A stretch of DNA of 64,000 bases, from NCBI GenBank assembly GCA_035222895.1, contig JAVYIG010006600.1, positions 51,082-115,081 of the forward strand. The letters run 5' to 3'. The notes under the pieces are model-generated. The model did not search any database and was not told the DNA's origin. It saw nothing but the letters and a program-made list of their open reading frames with translations. Numbering within the stretch: the first letter of the stretch is position 1; each line of letters starts with the position of its first letter. Of the stretch, positions 46,130 to 57,600 are shown piece by piece. Both the position numbers and the translations under genes were made by a program. This stretch comes from Strongylocentrotus droebachiensis. Taxonomy: Eukaryota; Echinodermata; Echinoidea; Camarodonta; Strongylocentrotidae.

Positions 46130-46740
46130 TTGGAGAAGAAATCAAGGAACAATCCAGAAAAAACCTCAACTTGGAAAAACAATCCCAGCAGCCAAAGAGG
46201 ACGCCAGAAAATGACAAACATCTTGACCGGTACACCAGGGGTCAACAGATGTGCAAAAAATCTGACATCCTCAGTAGAAACGTGGAAATGCATGTTCACC
46301 GATGACATGCTGGACATTGTGGTTGGACATATGAACGAGAAAATCCAAGCTTTCCGAGCAGGTCTTGATCCCTTGGTGCTCTCCAACAACAAGATGACGT
46401 ACCTCCACGATACAGATAATATGGAAATAACTACTGCTTTCATCGGACTGATCAATGCTCTGGGAATGCTTGGCCAGAGCCATCACAACAGGAACCTGCT
46501 TTTCAATGACCGAATTGGACACCCGATTTTCAGAGCAACAATGAGCAAGAATAGATTTACCTTTCTCCTCTCAAAGGTGTCATTCGATGGAACAGGAGCC
46601 TGCTTTTCAATGACCGAATTGGAAACCCGATCTTCGGAGCAACAATGAGAAACAATAGATTAACCTTTCTCCTCTCAAAGGTGTCATTCGATGAAGAGTC
46701 CACAGGTCGTGATAGATGGTCACAGTCGTTTTCCCCTTGT
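46130..46740 (+). pseudogene. piggyBac-like transposase fragment
   Basis: 46130-46645 encodes an N-terminal part of a DDE_Tnp_1_7 (piggyBac) transposase: FTDDMLDIVVGHMNEKI, then EITTAFIGLINALGM and PIFRATMSKNRFTFLLSKVSFD. The last part is duplicated: 46487-46590 and 46591-46694 are 104-base tandem copies, which breaks the frame because 104 is not a multiple of three. The continuation (FDEESTGRDRW) lies after the second copy and then ends. The catalytic Asp residues, expected further downstream, are missing. Confidence 0.65.
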
Positions 46741-47752
46741 AGATATTTTGTTAGGTCGTTTGGAGCCCAACTGTTTCATATTTCTCGAGGGGATGCCACT
46801 TCTCATTTGGTATTCGTTCACTCTCCCATCCTTTTGTTATTTTCTTTCTTTTTTCTCCAAAATGATATTTCTTTGAATTGTCATATTTTTCAATGTACAT
46901 GATATTGATTTCTTGTCAGGTGTATTTTCATATGCTATGCTTGAAGATCTATCATTTTATTTGTTCTGATGTTTTTAATTTGGAGTGGTCTGTTGGACAA
47001 TTCATGTTATTTAGCGGTTTTCTGCGCTATACACATACTTTTGTTTGTACCTACATGTATGAACTTATTCTGTATCTTGCTACTTTGCCATTTTAATATT
47101 GATTGTATGTTTATTGTGCATTGCTCATATATGTTGATGTTGATTTTATACGTCACAGAGTTGCCAATTTGAGTTTCAAGGTGAACGATGACAATTTTAT
47201 TAAAACAAACTAAATATTAGGGTGGACTTCCCTTAGAGACTAACACAGCCTAGACATAATGAGGATTATATACCTCACTTAAGAAATCCAGCCATCTGAT
47301 TGGTCGAATTGCATTCATAAACTTCAACTGTTCCTGTAAAATTCTCGGTAACCATGCTTTAAACATTTCAATATTTTTAATAACCATGGTTATTAAAAAT
47401 AGTTGGTCAGCCTCCATGGTTACCCCATAGGTTTACATGTTAAAAAATGGTTTGAGCGATGGAGGATACCTTATGTGTGCGAAGGATTGGTCGGTAATTT
47501 CAATACAATTGAATCTCGATCGATCTTACCGACAATTTTATCTTGCATTGTTGACATGAAGACGAAAATAAACTTCCAAAAACAAAAAAACAACATCTGC
47601 CGATAGATCTTGATCTAAGTTCGTGCCAATATGCATTGCAAAAGTAAAAGAAGAGTCCGTATATGGAGCTTTTGCGAAGCATTCATCACACGCGAAGCCG
47701 GTTTCAATCCATCTAATGTATATATTGTACAAAACTGCCAAGCATGTTAACA
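46741..47752. other. No gene recognised; short perfect palindrome
   Basis: AT-rich. 'attttta ataaccatggttat taaaaat' near 47373-47400 is a perfect 28-base palindrome centred on CCATGG. Otherwise nothing. Confidence 0.5.
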
Positions 47753-47834
47753 TCGCGCGATGGCCGAGAGGTCTAAGGCGCTGACTTTAGATACATCACC
47801 TTTTGTACGCAAGAGTTCGAATCTCATCTTCGAC
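47753..47834 (+). pseudogene. tRNA-Leu-like pseudogene or SINE head
   Basis: The A-box region 'tggccgagaggtctaaggcg' and B-box 'agttcgaatct' fit tRNA-Leu(TAG), and the loop 'ctttaga' would contain anticodon TAG. However, the acceptor and anticodon stems do not pair properly, so this is degenerate. An A/T-rich simple tail follows (aaaataaaagtatttttt), suggesting a SINE-type origin. Confidence 0.55.
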
Positions 47835-47895
47835 AAAAAATAAAAGTATTTTTTATTTTTTATTTTTTAGTCTATTTTTTTTCGGCATATAAAAG

Positions 47896-48059
47896 TATTA
47901 ATGACTGCTTTAATATTCGAGAAATAGTTGTTTTTATACGCTCTCGGGAAGGTTAGAATTGGGCTATTCCCCTCGGCACGCCTCGGGTAATAGCACAATT
48001 CTAACCTTCCCTTGAGCGTAATAAAACAACTATTTCTCTCAAAGCAGTCATTAATACTA
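47896..48059. repeat. Foldback hairpin with 75-base arms
   Basis: 'attaatgactgctttaata', 'gagaaatagttgtttttata' and 'ggaaggttagaattg' on the left arm all have complements in order on the right arm ('caattctaaccttcc', 'aaaacaactatttctc', 'aaagcagtcattaat'). The loop is GC-rich ('ccctcggcacgcctcggg'). Confidence 0.85.
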
Positions 48060-48174
48060 TACTATGATCATATGAAAGAAAGTTTACATATATACTTTTA
48101 AGTTCTTAATTAAATTGGTTTGGTGCTCTCACTAGCTTGCTTCTTTGCTGAATTTGAATCAAGTGTTTCATGAT

Positions 48175-48180
48175 TTTATT
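48175..48180 (-). terminator. Candidate polyadenylation signal for PNKD-like gene
   Basis: AATAAA on the minus strand (TTTATT on +), about 430 bases after the stop codon. Tentative. Confidence 0.3.
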
Positions 48181-48607
48181 TTTAGAATGTTACATTTAGT
48201 GATTGCATAAATTATCAATAATTGTTTCATAAATACAAAGAAAAGATGACTTCTGTTGTGTGCTCAAGAAAAGAAGCTTAAAAAGAGCTTGCCTATCAAA
48301 AAGTATTGGTGAGAATCTGATCGGCAAAATCGGCAAAATGAAAACATTTACTAGTTGTTATATCTGCCTTTGACTACTTGCCCATGTAGACTGTGTCACC
48401 ATTTTCCTCTTGATTCTGAGGAGACAAATGAGGAATGGGGCCAGTTATCTGCGAGTCATCATCATACATCGACGTTGCAGAAGTTCATATACTTATAAAT
48501 ATTATAGAGTCAACTTATGTTAATGATTCCATAGTACAATTTAAATAAATTCATATACTCTGCAATGTATAGGACATACCTTGGGCTTGCCAAGTTAATA
48601 ATGAGCA

Positions 48608-51600
48608 CTATAGCTTGTAACTGAAAGAGTCTTTGCTCTTGCGGAGGTAAGCAAGTGCTTTGGCCCTCAAAGCTTGCCTGTCTGACGTGGTCTGGTGTCC
48701 AGGGTCGACCTGTTGCAGGATGCTGTCCTGTGATGTCCTCAGGAAAGGGTTGTAGCTCTTCTCCTCACCAAGGGTTGATGGGCTCTGGAATGGAACAAAA
48801 TGGAGACATGGCTTTCTTTAAAGCCCCACTGCACTACTCATAGCTACTTGCTCCCTCTATATAGAAAACTTCCCCAATCGGTGCCTGTTGGTCCCCCATG
48901 ATCCTCTTTTTCTTATGTTAGTTGAGAGCCGAGTTAATGAGATAGCCACCTGTCATTGATCTCGCTGTGTGGTCTAATCCCTTCTAGCCAAGTAGTATTG
49001 ATGGTCTTTAATACCACTATGCTCTCGAGCAGGGGGTAGAAGGAGGGGGAGGGGAGAAAGGGGGTCCCTTATGGGTCTCTGCCTTGCCACAGAACATGAG
49101 AGCTGTGGCAGGAATTTGAACCCCATACTGTGTGGTTCACAGTCTGGCAACTTATCCACTATACCACAACACCTCTAGGTGAAGGTGGGGCAAGACAGAT
49201 AGAGCACCTTATATCTAAGAATGGAGAAAGTGGGACCTCTTCATGTTTTGAAGATCTGTGAATATTCGGGGTCATTTGGGACATCTGCTAACCGTGACCT
49301 GGTCTATTGTTGGAAGAGATTGGAAATGGTAAAGGCATAAGTTTGCTATAAATTTTATTTTGCCTTTAGACTACACTATGTTGTTTCAAATGATATCCAA
49401 ATACCCAAAAGAGAGGAACATAAAATAACAAAGATATGCAAATATTCTAAAGGAAAACTTACTGTAATCCTTCTCTCCTTTCTCCTTTCCTCCACATAGT
49501 TTAGTTTTCTCTGAAAGAGATAAACATCAAAATACCAAATAAATACACCACACCTACAATCAAATATATTGGCAATTGTACTACAACAATCATCTTGATA
49601 AACAACTTTTGTGAAAATACCAAGTCAAAATATTCATAGAACTATGTCATCGCCAAATTGAATAGGCAATTTTGTAATGTAATCAAATTGAATGCTTAAA
49701 TCTTTGAGTGTCTAGTTACAACTTGATTCATTTCAGTCACATTACATTCTGTAATGTTAGGTAGGACAAACCATAATGTTTTTCGTACTTGGCAATAATT
49801 AATGTATGCCATTCACATTCTGACTGTGGAATTCATAACAGGTGCATGAAATAATTTTTAACATAGCACTTAAAGATTTATGCATTAACTTTGACAACAA
49901 TAAGAAAATGTTTTATTGTAACTAATAGATGAGGTAAAGCAAGCCATTGAAGGGATTTTTAAAATGTTGAGTTATTTCAGAAATCCTTGTTACATTTGCT
50001 GTAATTTCACTTAATAAACATAGACATAGAACATTTATACCCTAACGAACAATAACTTTCTACATATGGGTTGCAACCAAAAAATTACTTTTTTTTTTAC
50101 GAGGGCTCTTTTCAGATTTTCCCTTAAAAAAATAGCCCCCCTTAATTATTTTGCGGTGGCTATTTTGGAGCTCAGGGGGGCCTTTTTTTTTAAAGGTTGT
50201 ATTTTTTTTAAACACTGTTTTACCTAATTAAATTCCAAGCAAAGGCAATTATAGATACAATTGTAGCGTACATATGTCATGTAGAGTATTGCAGACATTC
50301 AGATACCCATGATTTATTCACTTTGTGTTAAACGTGTGGCTTTATGATTTACATATACATGTAACTAAAACTTGTCAAAAGGAGTGTTTTGTTTAACTGT
50401 TCGTTTTTCATATCCTAAGAAAATATTATCACTGACACGCAGGCTAGCGCGCTAGGAATTAATTTTTTTATGGGGGCTACTTTTCCCCATTGCCTAAAAA
50501 AAACTAAGGGGCCACTTTCTTAAAGCCATATTGTAAGCTGTAACAATAAGTTGTGTTTTTCCTTAGCCATCATAATACTAGCAACCAAATTGGTAGGTAA
50601 TATGTTATTTAGTCTTTTTTTCTGTCCCAAATTTAATTGTTATCATGGACAATGCAATCCCATTAAAAAAAAAAGTAGACTAGACCTAACTCCCTTTAAA
50701 ATTGTGTTATTTATAACCATTAAATGTGAGTAAATATTTTTACTGTTGTCCTACATACGGATGTATTTGTTATGCCGAAACATGCAAAATCATGGCCTTA
50801 TTTTGTTTTTATAGACTCTAATTCTAAAGGCCAAGCCAAAGCTAGTTTCATTTCGTAGACAGAAATTGATGCCATCACTCATGACAATTGGACCTGGCAT
50901 CAATCGTATAAATAATTTAATTTAATTTAACAGTTGTAAGAAAAAATTCTGAGGAGTAAGAACATCCTTTATATATTTATTTACGGTTTTTTTATAACAA
51001 AATTCAATTTCTGTCTACGAAACTTGCTTTATACCGATTTTACAGGAAAAAAATCCGGCATTGATTTTGCACGTTTCGTTACAACAAATATATCAGTATG
51101 TGGGACAACAGTAAAAAATATACTCGCATTTAATGGTTTTAACTTATAAATAACACAATTTTAGACGGAATAACATTTTTTTTAATGGGATTGCATTGTC
51201 CATGATAAAAATTAGGGCCAGAAAAAAGACAAAATAAACATATTACGTACCAATTTGGTCGCTAGCAGTTCAGCTCTCGTCACTCGCAAATACTTATTTG
51301 CTTCATACTAGGAGCGTGCGGGCGCGCGCTGGAGCTGAGCTAGTATTGTGAACATGTGCGAACTGCGTATGCATTCATGCTGTGCACGAAACTACTCTGT
51401 ATTTCCATCGGGGCCGGTGGCCTGTCCGGCCGCCGGGAGCTTAGGCGCAGGCGGATACCGCTGTAGATCTAGCTACAGTAGGTACGACCGCCGATCCGCT
51501 GCAACTCACAAAACTTTTAAAATGTTGATGGAATTTCTAGTTTTGGAGTTGGTAGTTGGAACGGAGATTTCACTCAGACACATCAATAAATTGATTTATT

Positions 51601-54600
51601 AATTCCTAGGGAATATCAATTCATGGCGGGGGCGATTTTTCAAGATATATTGATTTTTTTTCGCCCTCGTCTTGATTTTTACCGTGGCGATTTCAAAGGT
51701 TTAGGGGGCGAATCGCCCGTCGCCACCGTGTATTTTTTTCGTTGATGGGTTGCTTTTAATTAGGATAATAACAAAGAAAGTCAAAATGACTGTATGGATA
51801 CACTACACTGTATAAGACATTGGCTGTGGATACTTACCGTTACATCCTCATTTGCTGGATCAATGTTATGTGCAAAACGGAGATTGTCTACTGCATATTC
51901 ATGACCTATTTACAGACAGAAAAAGGTGATTAGGATACCTTGTATGATTACAGAGCAAAATAATGCATTATTTCAAACTTGTACACGCATATAATTATGA
52001 CAATTACATTATTTTCACACAAAGATAAAAGAAAGTGATGAATACAGCAGATATCATTTTTTTTATACCACTTTCTTCTGAACAGATCATAATATTTCAA
52101 ATGAAAAAAAACTTCTTCTTTTTTGCATGGAAAATCTTTTCTGTCTTTCTGAAAAAATAAATCTGTTTTTTCTAACAGCCTTTAAGATTTTTGTTCAGGC
52201 TGCATGCCTCTGGAACTTCTCCCTCCTGCTCTTCGCAACGCCGACAAGCTAGAAAGCTTTAAAACATGCCTCAAAACCCATCTTTTCAAGCAAATGTGTA
52301 GTCCATAACTATTGGAGGGGGGGCGCCTTTGAATGTTTGAAACAGATACATGGCGCTATACAAGTGCTGTGGATCATCATCATTATCATAAGAAGTATTT
52401 CCAAATACAAATTTCTTTATGAAGAGGACATGAGAGACAAAGGCTTTCCTTACCTGGCCACACGAGGGCGTCATCAGGAAGCTGGCAGATTTTATCAAGA
52501 CTACTTAGCATAAGGGATGGAGGACCTTCAAACATTCGACCTAATAGAAGATAAAACAAAGGGAGAAAATGTCTGTCAGACTCTGTCGTATGATTAACAG
52601 TTTTCCTAAACAAATTCTTTGCCCCTTCAATCCCCCGCCCCCCACCCCTCCCCCCCCCCCCCTAACAAAAATAACAAAATATGAAGACTAATGGGCCATT
52701 TTCAAATTTTCAATGCCTAGTTACCAATTATTTCATTCACCCGTTACCAATAATTGTACTTGAATAGTCAGAATGTGAATTGCATACGTTATGTGTTATA
52801 GTTCAAGTTCAAGTTCAAGTTTATTTGTCTTCCAGAAAACACATGTGACAAAATATAATAGAGTATAATCATAACAGTACAATAACAGTACACTACCTAG
52901 CAACAATTAATGTATGCAATATGTATTCTGACTATTAAAATACAATTATTGGTATTAGATGAATGAAATAATTTGTAACATGGCACTTAAAGAGAAGGTC
53001 GAGTTCTGGGAAGAGGTGAAAAATATTTGTGAGCGTTATCATTCTTATTATGCAAGTGTGGAAGAACATCAGATAAGACATGTTTTCTGAAAAGCATGTC
53101 TCTTCAAATGCCTTCATATTCTAAATATGTCATGTAATATCGTAAAACTCGGGGGGGGGGTAGGAATTTTAGGCCACGTGTTCGTGTAGTCCCATATACA
53201 TCTTTCTGTGTACAGTGTTTGGAACTTTACCAAAACTTTGCCAAATTTCTTATCATTTTGATGATTCCAGAACCTTGCAATACACACAAATTCTTATATG
53301 TTAGATGATCAACCTTTTCTGGTCGATTTCACACCGTTTCTTTCACAATGCAATTGCATGACCAGAACTCAACCTCATCTTTAACACAGATTTATGCATA
53401 AAATGTTATACTTGGAGTTGGCATATCTTGCACAAAAGACCAACCATGCATTTCAGAATAATCACAGCCGAAGTGATGGAGGTGCTTCATGTATACTTTT
53501 TGTTTGCCCTCATGAAAAGAATACTTCCCCCTACGTATCATAGAATGTACCAGGTGGTGCATGAATGAATAATGATGTCGTAACTTTCATGAGCAGGTGT
53601 CTGGTATTTGTCTCGATAGGTTTCAGTTTGGTAAAAATGACCTGTATCTGTCCATACGGAGAAGTAGTTTATTCTGGCCTGACGTGCAACTTCAAAATGG
53701 AATGGTTTCTGACATCACAAATAATGAACTGATTGTTACAAACTTGATCTCAAAAGTTGTGCATATATATGCAGGTAACAATTAGGGATTGTTTTGATAT
53801 GATGTGAAAAAACATTTCTGTTTATTATAAGATTCACTGCGGTAAACCAACCACAGCGTTTTTTGTTTTTGGGTGGCCATATCCGAAGGAGCCTTTTTAA
53901 GATGGCTTTCTAATCACCATGCATAAAAACTAACAGAAAAAAAGAAAATCTGGGATGATGCCAGTTGCTTGTTTAGCCTGAAAAGAAACCCAGGAACGGT
54001 GCAACCCCCAATTCTTCAGAATATAAAATCTGAAAGCCCTGAAAAATAAGCGAGGCCTAAGCCCAATCATTACCTTTGGTGGACGAAGCCATAAAAACTG
54101 GTATCCCTGAGGAATTTTAAATATTGCATGTTTACCTATTCCTGAATAGTACTCACCATTTCCGCCTAAGAAGAGAATATCTCCAGTAAAAAGAGAGTTT
54201 GGTATATTCTTATCTGATCTGTCAAGTAGATATACCACGTGACCTGTACGAGTATAAAGGCAAGCAATAAAACATGAGAAAGGATGCATTACACTATACG
54301 GAAACAGGTGATAGTGCACAAATATACATGTATGTACAGTTAAACCTGTGTTAGTGGCCACCTGTCTATAGTGGCCTTGTATTTTGCCTCCCTTGAGAAT
54401 GAATGTGTGTTGTAGAACTTGTCTATACTGGCCACTCTCTCTATTTCAAGCTTCAATAGACAAATTTGACTGAATCATATATACAAGACATATGCAGAAT
54501 TACACCCCACAGAAACTGCCAAGAAATATCTTAATTTCCATCATCAGTTAATATTACCAGTTGGGAATGTTTCAAAAAAAAAATAACAATATACTTTTTT

Positions 54601-57600
54601 TCTAGCTAAGAAGGAGAGATAACAAAGAAGGGAAGTTGAGCAAAACTAGGTCGAAGTATGAACAAACACTTATGGGGCGTTGCAAGAAAGTTGCGTTGCA
54701 ATCGATTGCAAATATCAGTTGCAAATTTTGCAACTGATATACAAACGCAACTTGCAATCAATTGCCACTTTCTGTTGCAAGAAACTAGCTAGCAATCAAA
54801 TGCAAGTTGCAACTGATTTGCAACTGATCGGCGTTATTTTGTATTTGTGAAAACGACTGGATGGCCGAGCCTAGCAAATTTCTCAATTTTATGTGCAGGA
54901 ACAACTTGTTGTCTGCTGCAGATTCTTTCTTTTTTTGACTGTGCGATCATTTTGATTCTGAGCAGGGTAAGTGGAAAATATTCAATTTCGATCGTATTTG
55001 TGCTTAATCATGTATGATTTATAGAAAACTAATATTATTAGCTTATCTCTGGAATAAATTTGTCTTGAAAAAATGGAGAATATTTAGTATATCGCTGGTC
55101 GAATTTGGGGGTCGCGAATACTCCTCTGACACTCATTTCCTTAATTATTGTCCCACATGTAGCTATTGGTGTTTTGTTTGCATCTCGCCTTCATTCGCTG
55201 CTATTGCAGTGCTATCTAGTTAGATCTAGTTGCTGTATTGTGATGGGGGGGGGGGTTCTTTGCACTTGTAACATTTGACGTGGAATTAAACAAGAAATTC
55301 TCTCTCATTCCTCTTAATCTTATATTATTCCTGACAGGCTACATCATTAAACTTAAAGTCTGTCAAAGATTATTTAAAATCGGAAAGAACCAGGGCATTT
55401 TCAGAAGAAAAGACCATCATTGTCGACAATGGCTAGACTAGAGCCTAGAGCCAGACTCTAGAATTTCAATGTCATTTTGACACACTGCAAAAAACAAAAC
55501 TGTGATCAACTCCTGGCAAACTTATGACTATTTCTATGACTATTTCACACTATAAATTCTAAATAGAGCCTAGATCTATGTTCACCCAATTGGTAAGCCT
55601 ATGATCATAACAATCCGAGATCGAGAGATGTGACATCATTTTGTGCATTTTTTTGTTTTTTTTTTGTTTGGGGGGGGGGGGGGGGGGTTGCAATTATCAA
55701 ATTTTTGAGGGCAAAAAAACACTAGTGCTAACTACAGGGCTCGAATTACCCACCGGCAATCGGCAATTTGCCGCAATGCCCCTCTCACTGGCCGGAATGC
55801 CCTTTTCAAAATCAAACCGTTTAGATCTAGCGGTTTACGGCCACAATATTTTAATCCACAAAAGTTTTGCCGACATTATAGTCATCGTAAGCCAACCCGA
55901 CTTGTAATGTTCAAAAAGGTTTTGTTGCCCATACGGAGCTCTAAAAACAATAATAGTCGGCAAGGTTTTGTTGCCCCCCGGAGCTCCAAAAACAATAATT
56001 ACCGGAAGGTTTTGTTGCCCCTCCGGAGCTCTAAAAACAATAATAGTCGGCAAGGTTTTGTTGCCCCTCCGGAGCTCTAAAAACAATAATAGTCGGCAAG
56101 GTTTTGTTGCCCCTCCGGAGCTCTAAAAACAATGATAGTCGGCAAGGTTTTGTTGCCCCTCCGGAGCTCTAAAAACAATGATAGTCGGCAAGGTTTTGTT
56201 GCCCCTACGGAGCTCTTAAAACAATAATTACCGGAAGGTTTTGCTGCCCCTCCGGAGCTCTAAAAACAATAATAGTCGGCAAGGTTTTGTTGCCCCTCCG
56301 GATCTTTAAAACAATAATAATCGGTAAGGTTTTGTTGCCCCTACGGAGATCTAAAAACAATACATATCGGCAAGGTTTTTGTTAACCCTGTAAGTTGGGG
56401 CTCTGATCGGATCGAAAGATCGGAGCGACACCCTCGCACCTGTGATCGGTATCGGATCGTAAGATCGACAAAAAAAATCAAATCAAGTTTTTGGCTATCA
56501 AATGCTCAAAAAAAGTTCATGACTGGGATTATTTTGTCATTTGGAGTTGTTGTAGACCATGTTTGTTGATATTTAGTGCCTTTTCATGACTTTGAAATTA
56601 ATAATATTGGTCTAAGAGCAGAGGAAAAACATGCGGGCCGCCATCTTGGATTATAATGTAGGTATTTTTTTTTTTTTTAATGACGAAAATTTTCAAGTTT
56701 TTTGCTATCAAATGCTCAAAAAAAGTTCATGACTGGGATTATTTTGTCATTTGGAGTTGTTGTAGACCATGTTTGTTGATATTTAGTGCCTTTTCATGAC
56801 TTTGAAATTAATAATATTGGTCTAAGAGCAGAGGAAAAACATGCGGGCCGCCATCTTGAATTATAATGTGGGTATGCATTATAATTCCAAGTACCATCTT
56901 ATAGACCGGTTTACTATCAAACATATTCAAATGTATGGGTGTTTCTTTCCTGGATATCAAGTGACGAGTTATTCCATTAACCCGTTATTGATGAATGAAC
57001 TACAATACTCTGAATCCAGTGCATACAATATTTGTTGCTTTGTCGGGCAAGCCTCTGGCAAGCTTTCAAGTTGTCAAGAACAACCTTTGTCTAAAAAGTA
57101 TGCATACAATTTGAATATGTTGGTAAATCTGCCTATTGAGAAACAACTTACCAACAGTGTGTCCAGGAGTAAATAGTGCAGTGAACTTTAAGCCTCCAAT
57201 CTGGAAACTGTCACCATCTTTAAGTTTACTGCAAACAAGAAAGAAAGAATACAGGAATATTGAGAACATGCTGAAACACTGATCTGCATTATCGCAAATG
57301 TTAAAAAACTTTAAATTGCCAAAAGACCTTACATGAACAGTTATTATGTTTTCTGTTTTATTTTCATGACAACTCTCTTTTTTCATGCTCTGTTGACTAG
57401 CCGGGACTGGTGATAATGTGAAATATGATATCGATACCACCAAGCTTAAATTGGCATCCATCTGCCGGTTTGAAAAATGATGTAAACAAAACCTATGGGC
57501 TAGTTATGGAGTGGGAATGAAGAGACAAATGAGAGTGATGAAATGAATTACTACAGAGCGGAGAAATGATGGTTTCCTATCGTGAATGCCGTTTTGGCGA

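Noticed and set aside
55835-56086. Minus-strand ORF with repeated TIIVFRAP motif
   Set aside because: Translation of the minisatellite. The 46-base period rotates frames, so it is a chance product.
55916-56385. Regular direct repeats resembling a CRISPR array
   Set aside because: Units are contiguous and lack unique spacers, and the genome is eukaryotic; this is a minisatellite.
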